A stretch of 64,000 nt of DNA from contig OU612068.1 of the NCBI GenBank assembly GCA_914767715.1, forward strand, positions 4,898,001-4,962,000, in the 5' to 3' direction. Each line of letters opens with the position of its first letter. The stretch's first letter is position 1. Shown here piece after piece: positions 51,540 to 63,783 of the stretch. The notes beneath the pieces were generated by a model. That model was not told where the DNA came from. It saw only the letters and a list, made by a program, of their open reading frames with translations, and did not search any database. Both the position numbers and the translations under genes were made by a program. The DNA comes from Membranipora membranacea. Lineage: Eukaryota > Bryozoa > Gymnolaemata > Cheilostomatida > Membraniporidae.

Positions 51540-53760
51540 AATTTTACATGATGAACTGATGATCCTTAGAGGGAGAGAGAGGGGAGGTCAGTCTGCCAGA
51601 TGAGCCGCTGGTACCTCCGCCCATGCAACAATTTTTCATAGTTCATAGTTTTAGTTTATTTGTTTATTTGTTTATAGATTATATATATAATTTATAATTT
51701 AAATTTGGACATTATTGTGGTATCATTGTGTGAAGAGTCCTCCAACTTTTAAAAGTGGACTCACTATGCATTCAGCATTATTCAGTTGAGAAACGGTTTA
51801 AAGTGTTCTAATTACAAAATCTAGCGAAACTGAGTTCTATGATAAATCTCACAATATGAGTTGGTATTACTCAGGACTGAGCTACGGACTACTCCATTTG
51901 AAGTTTACAGATCGGAGTGCACGCATACTTGATCACAAAAATTAGTTCAGTTTATTGAAGCAATCAATATCAAATATTGATGAAAACGAATGCGCAAAAT
52001 GTTAAAATTATGTAGAACCTACTAATAAAAATAAAGCATAGGAAAAAAGATCAGAGGTTATTAAAATACTTCATAAAAAACTGGATAAAGGATATGGCAC
52101 ATTTAGCAGTTCTACACATTAATTGATAATAAATGATAATAATAAAGGATTGTCGGGTTGTTATTAATTGAGCTATTGAGCTCCACTACCGATCACGCCT
52201 CCCCTTCTCCCCCTCTCTCTTATAGTGTACAATTTAATGGGTTATAAAGGCTCTGAGCATCATCATGGTATGGTATAATTTACGATTTACAAATTACGAT
52301 TTACAAATTACGATTTTACGAATTACGATTTACAAATTATGAATCGTGATGAGGTATTATAGAGAGCATCATAGCACATGCACTTGGTTATCCGGCAGGC
52401 AACTGAAGTGCCGAGCCCTTATCAGTACATTTCAATAAAATAAAGTTAAATACTTGTTTACAAAAATTAATTGATAATGTAATAATACCATAAATAACCA
52501 TAACAAAAAAACTCATCTTCAATCCCCAATTTTCCGAAATAATATTATGAGACAACTGGAACAAAAACAAAATTTCTAATAAAAATTAATTAAATTATTC
52601 GCAATCATAAATAATCATAATCGTAATCATAATAAAAGTACATGGGAAGCACTCAATTTTTTTGGGTCAGTTTTATACATTATGTGTGATCGACCTTAAA
52701 AAGCTAACATGGTCATTGATCGGTCCAATTGAGTTCGAGATCAATAATATCAACAAAAAGAAACATGTCAAGCAGTGACACATAGTGGCAAAAGTGTCCT
52801 TATTTATATGATGCTTAGAGGGAGAGAGAGTGGAGGTGAGACCACCAGATGAGCCGCTGGTACCTCGGCCAATGAGACAGGTAGTACTGGGTTACACGGT
52901 TACCAGTAGAAGAACCAAACTCCTGACCTGACCACACTAGATTATAATTTACTGGTTTATATGTAAGAAGTTAAACCTAATATGGTAACAATGAAATATC
53001 AGGACCTCAATTTTTTATAGTTTTTAATTTAATGGTTTACAGATTAAAATATGTAATTTAAATTTTAACATTATTATGGTATCACTGAAATGAGGAGCTG
53101 AACCTACAAAAAGCTAGTGAAACTGACTTTAAAGGTGTTGTGGAAAGGAACTTTGAGTGGAGGTTGTTAGGCTTGAGGACAGCACACAAAACCTGAGGGA
53201 GGCATAAAAGCTGCATTATATCAACTTTATTTAGACTTCTAAGACTCCCTAACTGGATTCTTCACTTAAAACCAACACCGTCTCAGAAACAATGTCATCA
53301 TATTGGTTATACTTCTATTAGTTGCAGTGTGATAGATTATTAGAAAGGATATTAAATTACAGTTTCCATCCACTATGATAAGCAGATAGCGCTATTATAA
53401 CCAAGGAGTTTGCGCATTTTTCTCACCTAAAATCTCAATTACTTTAATTGCCCTTTATGTTGGTCATGGGACGAATTCCGAAAATTGAATCATAATGAAC
53501 ACCCGACCCATATTACCCGACCTAGAATTCCCATACACATACCATGGACTCTGAGCATCATTATGCATGGTGTGGTACAGTTTACCAATTATAATTTAAG
53601 ATTTAGGAATTTACGAATTGTGATGATACTATAGAGTAGAGGATCCACACATCGAGGATGCACATGGTTATTTATGAGGTAGCTGCAGCGCCTTGCCCCT
53701 CCCAATACATTTCATAAAATAAGGTTAAATACTTTGTCCACAAAACTTAAATGATAAACT
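51540..53760. repeat. Diverged 1.3-kb tandem duplication
   Basis: Matching landmarks recur about 1.25-1.3 kb apart. CTTAGAGGGAGAGAGA then AGATGAGCCGCTGGTACCTC is at 51566 and 52811. CTCTGAGCATCAT followed by TGGTATGGTA-like text is at 52250 and 53550. ATACATTTC-ATAAAATAA followed by GTTAAATACTT is at 52425 and 53705. A small TTACGATTTACAAA minisatellite lies at 52275-52340. Confidence 0.65.
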
Positions 53761-53944
53761 AACGTTGCCTATCACCATGGGATATTAAGAATAGGACTAG
53801 GAATATTAGGTTAGTATCACTTCATCAATCTGCAGAATAACTTGCTGACATTCAGTTTGCTGACAACCGATCTGCTGATGATTAATTCCTGAAAAAAAAC
53901 GTAATTGTTTATTACACAGTTCATACACAATCACACCCTAGCTT

Positions 53945-55671
53945 TCATCTAGATAAATACCTGGCAGCCTGTCTAATTTGTTTGCCAGCTCGGCTGAAAC
54001 ACCTCCATACGCCCCTCCTACCTCGTCGCCTGCGCTGAATTGGCTCTGCCCTAAAATATAAATCAGATACAATGAAGATTATTTGGGTGTAGGCTCTGGT
54101 GGAAAACTCCATGGATTAAAGTAAAATAATGTAATTAGTATCAAACTTAATTGTGCAGCGCTCACCAACACTAAAAAAACTCATGGTGAATTGATTTCTT
54201 ATCAGCACTGCTTTCGTCAATTCTCCTATCAGTAAATTCACTGCACAGATTATGATTAAAACTGATAATAGAACTCACTCCTCAACAAATGAAGGGACGG
54301 TCTCATTGGAATATGATGTCTGTAAATGAGAAAAGAAATTAAGAGATTGGAAAAGATCACACTTAATTAGCAAACAACAATGACGATAATAAAGCTTTGT
54401 CTTCTTATCTAACAAGTGGGAACAACTCTTGATCTATAATCACATCGATATATAAATGCGCCCTGCAGTACAGCAGAAGTCTTTGTCTCATAGTCATTAC
54501 TCTATGCTCCAAATTGTGTAGCAAAGACTTGTGGACTGCAGGGCTAATCATCAGATTGAACAGATCAGTGACTGTGTAGCTTTTTAAGATATTGGGTAAG
54601 ATTCATGTATAAATGATTTTACTGCGATATGTACTCGAGACTCTTTTCAGCTTACCTCATAAAAAGAAATGTCTGATAAACTGCCTGTCTGGCTGTCCTC
54701 AGGTGTAGGTACACAAAGTTCTGTTATTAGACTGTATAAAAACGTCAGCGAGATAAGTTTTCTGAAGGATATCAGACATTAGAAGCTAAAGAACATATTC
54801 CTAGTGGTAAGAGCATGAGACCCCATAACAATCGTAATCCTAGGTATTACTGACCATTTGTTGGATTATTCTGAAATAATAGTGGGGTGTAAGCAACTCT
54901 AAAACTTCCAATATTGGGTATTTTATTCCATCATTCAATTGGCATTTAACTGTGGCAACCAAAAGAGACTCATGGATCAAGCACATGGTTTGTTATTGCG
55001 TCTGTTGGATGGTTTGGGAGAGAAAGAAATTTGCCTTGATTTCGGAATCGTTAGAACAACAAATTGCATGAATGCTGTATCATATGACAGTGTATAGTTG
55101 CATTAAGATAATCAGATTGGACATGAAGACAATTATTTATCTGATAAGACTTACCTCTGGATCGTCTTTCTGTTGTTTGCAATATAGTGAATAATGGTTC
55201 TTAAGCGCTCTCGCTGTAAATATATGATAATGATATGATATATTACACACACAATATATAAATATATATACATACATAATATGATCTAAGATTTGTATCA
55301 TTGGTACTGATTTTACCTTAGCTGAACGAGTAATGTGGCCAGGGGGGGGGGGTCTGTATGGCGGGGGGGGGGGAGAGTTTGGGAGGCTCAAACTATTAGT
55401 GTGATAGTTAAGAGGTTTACATTGTACATATTCTCCTTAATATAAGAAACTCCCACCATACTCAAATGAAAGAATTGAAACAATATAAGAAATTGCCACG
55501 ATTGTGGGTGCTGTATCTCGTAGAATTGTCAATAGATGAGGTCAAAACGTCACTTACTGACATAAATCAGATAGATACACCAACAATACCAGCGTCGTCT
55601 GCAGAGAGCAGTAGGGTGACTTTAACCAATGAGTAGATTAATGTTATCGCTGTTTCAGCTGGGCATATCAT
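53945..55671 (-). CDS. Putative secreted cationic-peptide precursor, copy 1
   Basis: Six exons: 55590-55671 (ATG at 55671), 55155-55213, a 16-base microexon 54855-54870, 54656-54720, 54279-54319 and 53945-54050, about 122 residues. The order is a hydrophobic leader (MICPAETAITLIYSLVKV, ending LLLSA before DD), a short RALKNHYSLY segment, an acidic part (PTPEDSQTGSLSDISFYE, TSYSNETVPSFVEE), a run of arginines (QRRRRGRR) resembling a furin site, and a cationic end (GVWRCFSRAGK, IRQAARYLSR). AATAAA follows the stop by about 30 bases (53908-53913). This is the layout of antimicrobial-peptide precursors; activity is inferred. The exon-1 donor is the weak point: G|GTATTG and G|GTGTAT both keep phase. 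This copy differs most from the others, with Trp and Cys in the terminal peptide. Confidence 0.55.
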
Positions 55672-55985
55672 GCCAAATAAACTAAAAATTATCAACAGAA
55701 AGTTTGTGATAGGGGATATCAGATTTCAGTTGCTATTGAACATGGTGTTAGTGGTAGAAGCAGTGAAGGGAGTTCATCAGTATAGAAGCATGAGACCCGA
55801 GAAAATTTTGTTATGTTATGTTGGAATTTGTTATAATTTTATGAAGTGTCTCGGACTGTAGCAGCATTTTTAATATTACTAAACATTGTAATTTGTAATC
55901 CCATTTCAAAATGATTCCTACAGCAACTCTTGCGCAGTCCCAATAATTTATTGCACAGCTCAAAGCAATCACACCGAAGCTTTCA

Positions 55986-57694
55986 TCAAGATAAATACCT
56001 GGTGGCCTGTCTTATACCTTTTCCAGCTCCATGGAAACGCCCCAGTACTCCCCTCCTCCTTCGTGTCCTGGGCTGAACTGGCTCCGCCCTAAAATATGAT
56101 TCAGATACAATGTGAATTATTGGGGTTTAAGTATTGGTGGAAAGCTCCGTTGATAAAAGTAAAATAATGTAATTAGTAACAAACTTAATTGTGCAGCGCT
56201 CACCGACACTAAAAAAACTCATGGTGAATTGATTTCTTATCAGCACTGCTTTCATCAATTCTCCTATCAGTAAATATACTGCACAGATTATAATTAAACT
56301 GATACTATAAGTCATTCCTCAACAAATGAAGAGACGGTCTCAGTGGAATATAACAACAACAATAACGATAATAAAGCTTTGTCTTCTTATCTAACAAGTG
56401 GGAACAACTCTTGATCTATAATCACATCGATATATAAATGCGCCCTGCAGTACAGCAGAAGTCTTTGTCTCATAGTCATTACTCTATGCTCCAAATTGTG
56501 TAGCAAAGACTTGTGGACTGCAGGGCTAATCATCAGATTGAACAGATCAGTGACTGTGTAGCTTTTTAAGATATTGGGTAAGATTCATGTATAAATGATT
56601 TTACTGCAATATGTACTCGAGACTCTTTCCAGCTTACCTCATCAAAAAAAAAGTCTGATAAACTGCCTGTCTGGCTGTCCTCAGGTGTAGGTACACAAAA
56701 TTCTGTAATTAGACTATATAAAAACGTCAGCGAGATAAATATTCTGAAGGATATCAGACATAGAAGCTAAAAAACATATTCCTAGTGGTATGAGCAAGAG
56801 ACCCCATAAAAAATCGTAATACTAGGTTTTGCTGACCATTTGTTGGATTGTTCTGAAATAATAGTGGAGTGTAAGCAACTCTAAAACTTCCAATATTGGG
56901 TATTGAAACTCTAAAAGAATTTTATTCCATCATTCAGTTGACATTTAACTGTGGCAACCAAAAAAGACTCATGGATCAAGCACATGGTTTGTTATTGCGT
57001 CTGTCGGATGGTTCGGGAGAGAAAGAAATTTGCCTTGATTTCGGAATCGGTAGAACAGCAAATTGCATGAATGCTGTATCATATGACAGTGTATAGTTGC
57101 ATTAAGATAATCAGATTGGAATGAAGACAATTATTTATCTGATAAAACTTACCTCTGAATCAGTTCTCTGTTGTTTGCTATATAGTGAATAATGGTTCTT
57201 AAGCGCTCTCGCTGTAAACAATGAACTAAAGGTTTAGTTCATTGCTGTAAATATATGATAATGATATAATATATTGCACACACACACATATATATATACA
57301 TACATAATATGATCTAAGATTTGTATCATTGGTACTGATTTTACCTTAGCTGAGCGAGTAATGTGGCCAGGGGGGTCTGTATGGCGGGGGGGGGGGAGAG
57401 TTTGGGAGGCTCAAACTATTAGTGTGATAGTTAAGAGGTTTACATTGTACATATTCTCCTTAATATAAGAAACTCCCACCATACTCAAATGAAAGAATTG
57501 AAACAATATAAGAAATTGCCACGATTGTGGGTGCTGTATCTCGTAGAATTGTCAATAGATGAGGTCAAAACGTCACTTACTGACAAAAATCAGATAGATA
57601 CACCAAAAATACCAGCGTCGTCTGCAGAGAGCAGTAGGGTGACTTTAACCAATGAGTAGATTAATGTTATCGCTGTTTCAGCTGGGCATATCAT
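55986..57694 (-). pseudogene. Cationic-peptide precursor, copy 2, middle exon lost
   Basis: The exons are 57613-57694, 57153-57211, 56837-56852, 56638-56702 and 55986-56088, all with good splice sites. The exon matching 54279-54319 is broken: a deletion near 56355 removes its acceptor, and its donor GTGAGT reads ATGACT. Skipping this 41-base exon shifts frame and would lose the cationic end, though the last exon itself is still open in the cationic frame (PRTRRRRGVLGRF, RQATRYLS). AATAAA is at 55947-55952. It is probably non-functional, or makes a different C-terminus. Confidence 0.5.
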
Positions 57695-58022
57695 GCCAAA
57701 TAAACTAAAAAATATCGACAGAAAGTTTGTGATAGGGGATATCAGATTTCAATTTCTATCGAACATGGTGTTAGTGGTAGAAGCAGTGAAGGGAGTTCAT
57801 CAGTATAGAAGCATGACACCCGAGAAAATTTTGTTATGTTATGTTGGAATTTGTTATAATTTTACGAAGTGTCTCGGACTGTAGCAGCATTTTTAATATT
57901 ACTAATATAGGGTACAGACACATTGTAATTTGTAATCCTATTCCAAAATGATTCCTACAGCAACTCTTGCGCAGTCCAAATATTTTATTGCACAGCTCAA
58001 AGCAATCACACCGAAGCTTTCA

Positions 58023-59746
58023 TCAAGATAAATACCTGGCGGCCTGTCTTCTACGTTTTCCAGCTCTATGGAAACGCCCCAGTACTCCCCTCCTCCTTCG
58101 TGTCCTGGGCTGAACTGGCTCCGCCCTAAAATATGATTCAGATACAATGTGAATTATTGGTGGAAAGCTCCGTGGATAAAAGTAAAATAATGTAATTAGT
58201 ATCAAACTTAATTGTGCAGTGGTCTCCAACACTCAAAAAACCATGGTGAATTGATTGCTCATCAGCACAGCCTTCATCAATTCTCCTATCAGTAAATTCA
58301 CTGCACAGATCATAATTAAAACTGATAGAAGTCAACTCACTCTTCAACGAATGAAGAGACGGTCTCAGTGGAATATGATGTCTGTAAATGAGAAAAGAAA
58401 TTAAGAGGTTGGAAAAGATAACACTTAATTAGCAAACAACAATGACGATAATAAAGCTTTGTCATCATATCTAACAAGTGGGAACAACTCTTGATCTATA
58501 ATCACATCGATATATAAATGCGCCCTGCAGTACAGCAGAAGTCTTTGTCTCATAGTCATTACTCTATGCTCCAAATTGTGTAGCAAAGACTTGTGGACTG
58601 CAGGGCTAATCATCAGATTGAACAGATCAGTGACTGTGTAGCTTTTTAAGATATTGGGTAAGATTCATGTATAAATGATTTTACTGCAATATGTACTCGA
58701 GACTCTTTCCAGCTTACCTCATCAAAAGAAATGTCTGATAAGCTGCCTCTCTGGCTGTCCGTAGGTACACAAAATTCTGTTATTAGACTATATAAAAACG
58801 TCAGCGAGATAAATATTCTGAAGGATATCAGACATAGAAGCTAAAAAACATATTCCTAGTGGTATGAGCATGAGACCCCATAAGGAATCGTAATACTAGG
58901 TTTTGCTGACCATTTGTTTGATTGTTCTGAAATAATAGTGGAGTGTAAGCAACTCTAAAACTTCCAATATTGGGTATTGAAACTCTAAAAGAATTTTATT
59001 CCATCATTCAGTTGACATTTAACTGTGGCAACCAAAAAAGACTCATGGATCAAGCACATGGTTTGTTATTGGGTCTGTCGGATGGTTCGGGAGAGAAAGA
59101 AATTTGCCTTGATTTCGGAATCGTTAGAACAACAAATTGCATGAATGCTGTATCATATGACAGTGTATAGTTGCATTAAGATAATCAGATTGGACATGAA
59201 GACAATTATTTATCTGATAAGACTTACCTCTGGATCGTCTTTCTGTTGTTTGCTATATAGTGAATAATGGTTCTTAAGCGCTCTCGCTGTAAATATATGA
59301 TAATGATATAATATATTGCACACACACATATATATATATATATATACATACATAATATGATCTAAGATTTGTATCATTGGTACTGATTTTACCTTAGCTG
59401 AACGAGTAATGTGGCCAGGGGGGGGGTCTGTATGGCGGGGGGGGGGGGAGAGTTTGGGAGGCTCAAACTATTAGTGTGATAGTTAAGAGGTTTACATTGT
59501 ACATATTCTCCTTAATATAAGAAACTCCCACCATACTCAAATGAAAGAATTGAAACAATATAAGAAATTGCCACGATTGTGGGTGCTGTATCTCGTAGAA
59601 TTATCAATAGATGAGGTCAAAACGTCACTTACTGACATAAATCAGATAGATACACCAACAATACCAGCGTCGTCTGCAGAGAGCAGTAGGGTGACTTTAA
59701 CCAATGAGTAGATTAATGTTATCGCTGTTTCAGCTGGGCATATCAT
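58023..59746 (-). CDS. Putative secreted cationic-peptide precursor, copy 3 (intact)
   Basis: Six exons: 59665-59746, 59228-59286, 58911-58926, 58718-58776, 58341-58381 and 58023-58125, about 119 residues. Exon 4 has lost six bases compared with the other copies, exactly two codons, so the frame is kept. Exon 5 differs from copy 1 by two third-position silent changes and two replacements. The end has PRTRRRR followed by GVLGRFHRAGK and RQAARYLS: strongly basic, glycine and alanine spaced, likely an amphipathic helix. All splice sites and AATAAA (57984-57989) are present. With copy 1 this is the best candidate for a working gene. Confidence 0.6.
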
Positions 59747-60060
59747 GCCAAATAAACTAAAAATTATCAACAGAAAGTTTGTGATAGGGGATATCAGATT
59801 TCAATTGCTATCGAACATGGTGTTAGTGGTAGAAGCAGTGAAGGGAGTTCATCAGTATAGAAGCATGACACCCGAGAAAATTTTGTTATGTTATGTTGGA
59901 ATTTGTTACAATTTTATGAAGTGTCTCGGACTGTAGCAGCATTTTTAATATTACTAAACATTGTAATTTGTAATCCCATTTCAAAATGATTCCTACAGCA
60001 ACTCTTGCGCAGTCCCAATAATTTATTGCACAGCTCAAAGCAATCACACCGAAGCTTTCA

Positions 60061-61772
60061 TCAAGATAAATACCTGGTGGCCTGTCTTATACCTTTTCCA
60101 GCTCTATGGAAACGCCCCAGTACTCCCCTCCTCCTTCGTGTCCTGGGCTGAACTGGCTCCGCCCTAAAATATGATTCAGATACAATGTGTATTATTGGGG
60201 TTTAAGTATTGGTGGAAAGCTCCGTTGATAAAAGTAAAATAATGTAATTAGTAACAAACTTAATTGTGCAGCGCTCACCGACACTAAAAAAACTCATGGT
60301 GAATTGATTTCTTATCAGCACTGCTTTCATCAATTCTCCTATCAGTAAATATACTGCACAGATTATAATTAAACTGATACTATAAGTCATTCCTCAACAA
60401 ATGAAGAGACGGTCTCAGTGGAATATAACAACAACAATAACGATAATAAAGCTTTGTCTTCTTATCTAACAAGTGGGAACAACTCTTGATCTATAATCAC
60501 ATCGATATATAAATGCGCCCTGCAGTACAGCAGAAGTCTTTGTCTCATAGTCATTACTCTATGCTCCAAATTGTGTAGCAAAGACTTGTGGACTGCAGGG
60601 CTAATCATCAGATTGAACAGATCAGTGACTGTGTAGCTTTTTAAGATATTGGGTAAGATTCATGTATAAATGATTTTACTGCAATATGTACTCGAGACTC
60701 TTTCCAGCTTACCTCATCAAAAAAAAAGTCTGATAAACTGTCTGTCTGGCTGTCCTCAGGTGTAGGTACACAAAATTCTGTAATTAGACTATATAAAAAC
60801 GTCAGCGAGATAAATATTCTGAAGGATATCAGACATAGAAGCTAAAAAACATATTCCTAGTGGTATGAGCAAGAGACCCCATAAAAAATCGTAATACTAG
60901 GTTTTGCTGACCATTTGTTGGATTGTTCTGAAATAATAGTGGAGTGTAAGCAACTCTAAAACTTCCAATATTGGGTATTGAAACTCTAAAAGAATTATAT
61001 TCCATCATTCAGTTGACATTTAACTGTGGCAACCAAAAAAGACTCATGGATCAAGCACATGGTTTGTTATTGGGTCTGTCGGATGGTTCGGGAGAGAAAG
61101 AAATTTGCCTTGATTTCGGAATCGGTAGAACAGCAAATTGCATGAATGCTGTATCATATGACAGTGTATAGTTGCATTAAGATAATCAGATTGGACATGA
61201 AGACAATTATTTATCTGATAAAACTTACCTCTGAATCAGTTCTCTGTTGTTTGCTATATAGTGAATAATGGTTCTTAAGCGCTCTCGCTGTAAACAATGA
61301 ACTAAAGGTTTAGTTCATTGCTGTAAATATATGATAATGATATAATATATTGCACACACACACATATATATATACATACATAATATGATCTAAGATTTGT
61401 ATCATTGGTACTGATTTTACCTTAGCTGAGCGAGTAATGTGGCCAGGGGGGTCTGTATGGCGGGGGGGGGGGGGGAGAGTTTGGGAGGCTCAAACTATTA
61501 GTGTGATAGTTAAGAGGTTTACATTGTACATATTCCCTTAATATAAGAAACTCCCACCATACTCAAATGAAAGAATTGAAACAATATAAGAAATTGCCAC
61601 GATTGTGGGTGCTGTATCTCGTAGAATTGTCAATAGATGAGGTCAAAACGTCACTTACTGACAAAAATCAGATAGATACACCAAAAATACCAGCGTCGTC
61701 TGCAGAGAGCAGTAGGGTGACTTTAACCAATGAGTAGATTAATGTTATCGCTGTTTCAGCTGGGCATATCAT
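60061..61772 (-). pseudogene. Cationic-peptide precursor, copy 4, middle exon lost
   Basis: The exons are 61691-61772, 61229-61287, 60912-60927, 60713-60777 and 60061-60163. It is nearly identical to copy 2, including the deleted acceptor and mutated donor of the 41-base exon (60378-60425). The last exon stays open in the cationic frame (GVLGRFHRAGK). AATAAA is at 60022-60027. The shared lesion shows copies 2 and 4 arose by duplication of a two-unit block. Confidence 0.5.
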
Positions 61773-62100
61773 GCCAAATAATCTAAAAAATATCAACAGA
61801 AAGTTTGTGATAGGGGATATCAGATTTCAATTGCTATTGAACATGGTGCTAGTGGTAGAAGCAATGAAGGGAGTTCATCAGTATAGAAGCATGACACCCG
61901 AGAAAATGTTGTTATGTTATGTTAGAATTTGTTATAATATTATGAAGTGTCTCGGACTGTAGCAGCAATTTTAATATTACTAATATAGGGTACAGAAACA
62001 TTGTAATTTGTAATCCCATTTCAAAATGATTCCTACAGCAACTCTTGTGCAGTCCAAATAATTCATTGCACAGCTCAAAGCAATCACACCGAAGCTTTCA

Positions 62101-63783
62101 TCAAGATAAATACCTGGCGGCCTGTCTTATACGTTTTCCAGCTCTACGGAAACGCCCCAGTACTCCCCTCCTCCTTCGTGTCCTGGGCTGGTATGGCTCC
62201 ACCCTAAAATATAATTCAGATACAATGTGTATTATTGGGGTTTAAGTATTGGTGGAAAGCTCCGTGGATGAAAGTAAAATATTGTAATTAGTAATAAACT
62301 TAATTGTGCAGCGCTCTCCAACACTCAAAAAACTCATGGTGAATTGATTTCTTATCAGCACTGCTTTCATCAATTCTCCTATCAGTAAATTTACTGCACA
62401 GATTATAATTAAACTGATAATAGTCAACTCACTCCTCAATGTATGAAGGGACGGACTCAGTGGAATACGATATCCAACAATAACGATAATAAAGCGTTGT
62501 CTTCTCATCTAACAAGTGGGAACAACTCTTGACATATAATCACATCCGCATTTAAATGCACCCTGCAGTACAGCGGAAGTCTTTGCCTCATAGTCATAAC
62601 TCAATGCTCCAAGTTATGTAGCAAAGAATGGTGGACTGCAGGTCAATTCATCAGGTCGAACAGATCAGTGACCGTGTAGGTTTTTAAGATATTGGGTGAG
62701 ATACATGTATAAGTGATTTTACTGCAATATGTACTCGAGACTCTTTCCAGCTTACCTCATCAAAAGAAATGTCTGATAAACTTCCTGTCTGGCTGTCCTC
62801 AGGTGTAGGTACACAAAATTCTGTTATTAGACTGTATAAAAAACGTCAGCGAGATAAGTATTCTGAAGGATATCAGACATTAGAAGCTAAAGAACATATT
62901 CCTAGTGGTAAGAGCATGAGACCCCATAAAAAACCGTAATCCTAGGTATTACTGACCATTTGTTGGATTATTCTGAAATAATAGTGGGGTGCGAGCAACT
63001 CTAAAACTTCCAATATTGGGTATTGAAACTCTAAAAGAAATTTAATTCCATCATTCATTTAACTGTGGCAACCAAAAAAGACTCATGGATCAAGCACATG
63101 GTTTGTTATTGGGTCTATCGGATGGTTCGGGAGAGAAAGAAATTTGCCTTGATTTCGGAATCGGTAGAACAGCAAATTGCATGAATGCTGTATCATATAA
63201 CATTGTATAGTTGCATTAAGATAATCAGATTGGACATGAAGACAATTATTTATCTGATAAAACTTACCTCTGGATCGTCTCTCTGTTGTTTGCTAGATAG
63301 TGAATAATGGTTCTTAAGCGCTCTCGCTGTAAATATATGATAATGATATAATATATTACACACACATATATATATATATATATATACATACATAATATGA
63401 TCTAAGATTTGTATCATTGGTACTGATTTGACCTTAGCTGAACGAGTAATGTGGCCAGGGGGGGTCTGTATGGGGGGGGGGGGGAGAGTTTGGGAGGCTC
63501 AAACTATTAGTGTGATAATTAAGAGGTTTACATTGTACATATTCTCCTTAATATAAGAAACTCCCACTATACTCAAATGAAAGAATTGAAACAAGATAAG
63601 AAATTGCCACGATTGTGGATGCTCTATCTCAAAGAAATTGTCAATAGATGAGGTCAAAACGTCACTTACTGACATAAATCAGATAGAAACACCAATAATA
63701 CCAGTGTCGTCTGCAGAGAGCAGTAGGATGACTTTAACCAATGAGTAGATTAATGTTATCGCTGTTTCAACTGGGCATATCAT
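62101..63783 (-). pseudogene. Cationic-peptide precursor, copy 5, middle exon acceptor lost
   Basis: The exons are 63702-63783, 63268-63326, 62957-62972, 62756-62820 and 62101-62203. The 41-base exon keeps its GTGAGT donor but its acceptor region is deleted (near 62475). The last exon is open in the cationic frame (VEPYQPRTRRRR, GVLGRFRRAGK, RQAARYLS). The polyadenylation motif is changed to AATGAA (62022-62027). Exon 4 differs from copy 1 by a silent GGC to GGA change. It is the most diverged of the right-hand copies. Confidence 0.45.

Noticed and set aside
53945-54050. Alternative frame through the array exons (SQFSAGDEVGGAYGG in the last exon)
   Set aside because: It is open in copies 1 and 3 but has a stop (TAA) in copies 2, 4 and 5, whereas the basic frame is open in all five.
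55315-55391. Polyproline exon in intron 1 of each array unit (SLPNSPPPPP...GHITRSAK)
   Set aside because: It has plausible splice sites, but run lengths vary out of frame between units and its inclusion cannot lead into the frame of the later exons without a stop. I treat it as intron.
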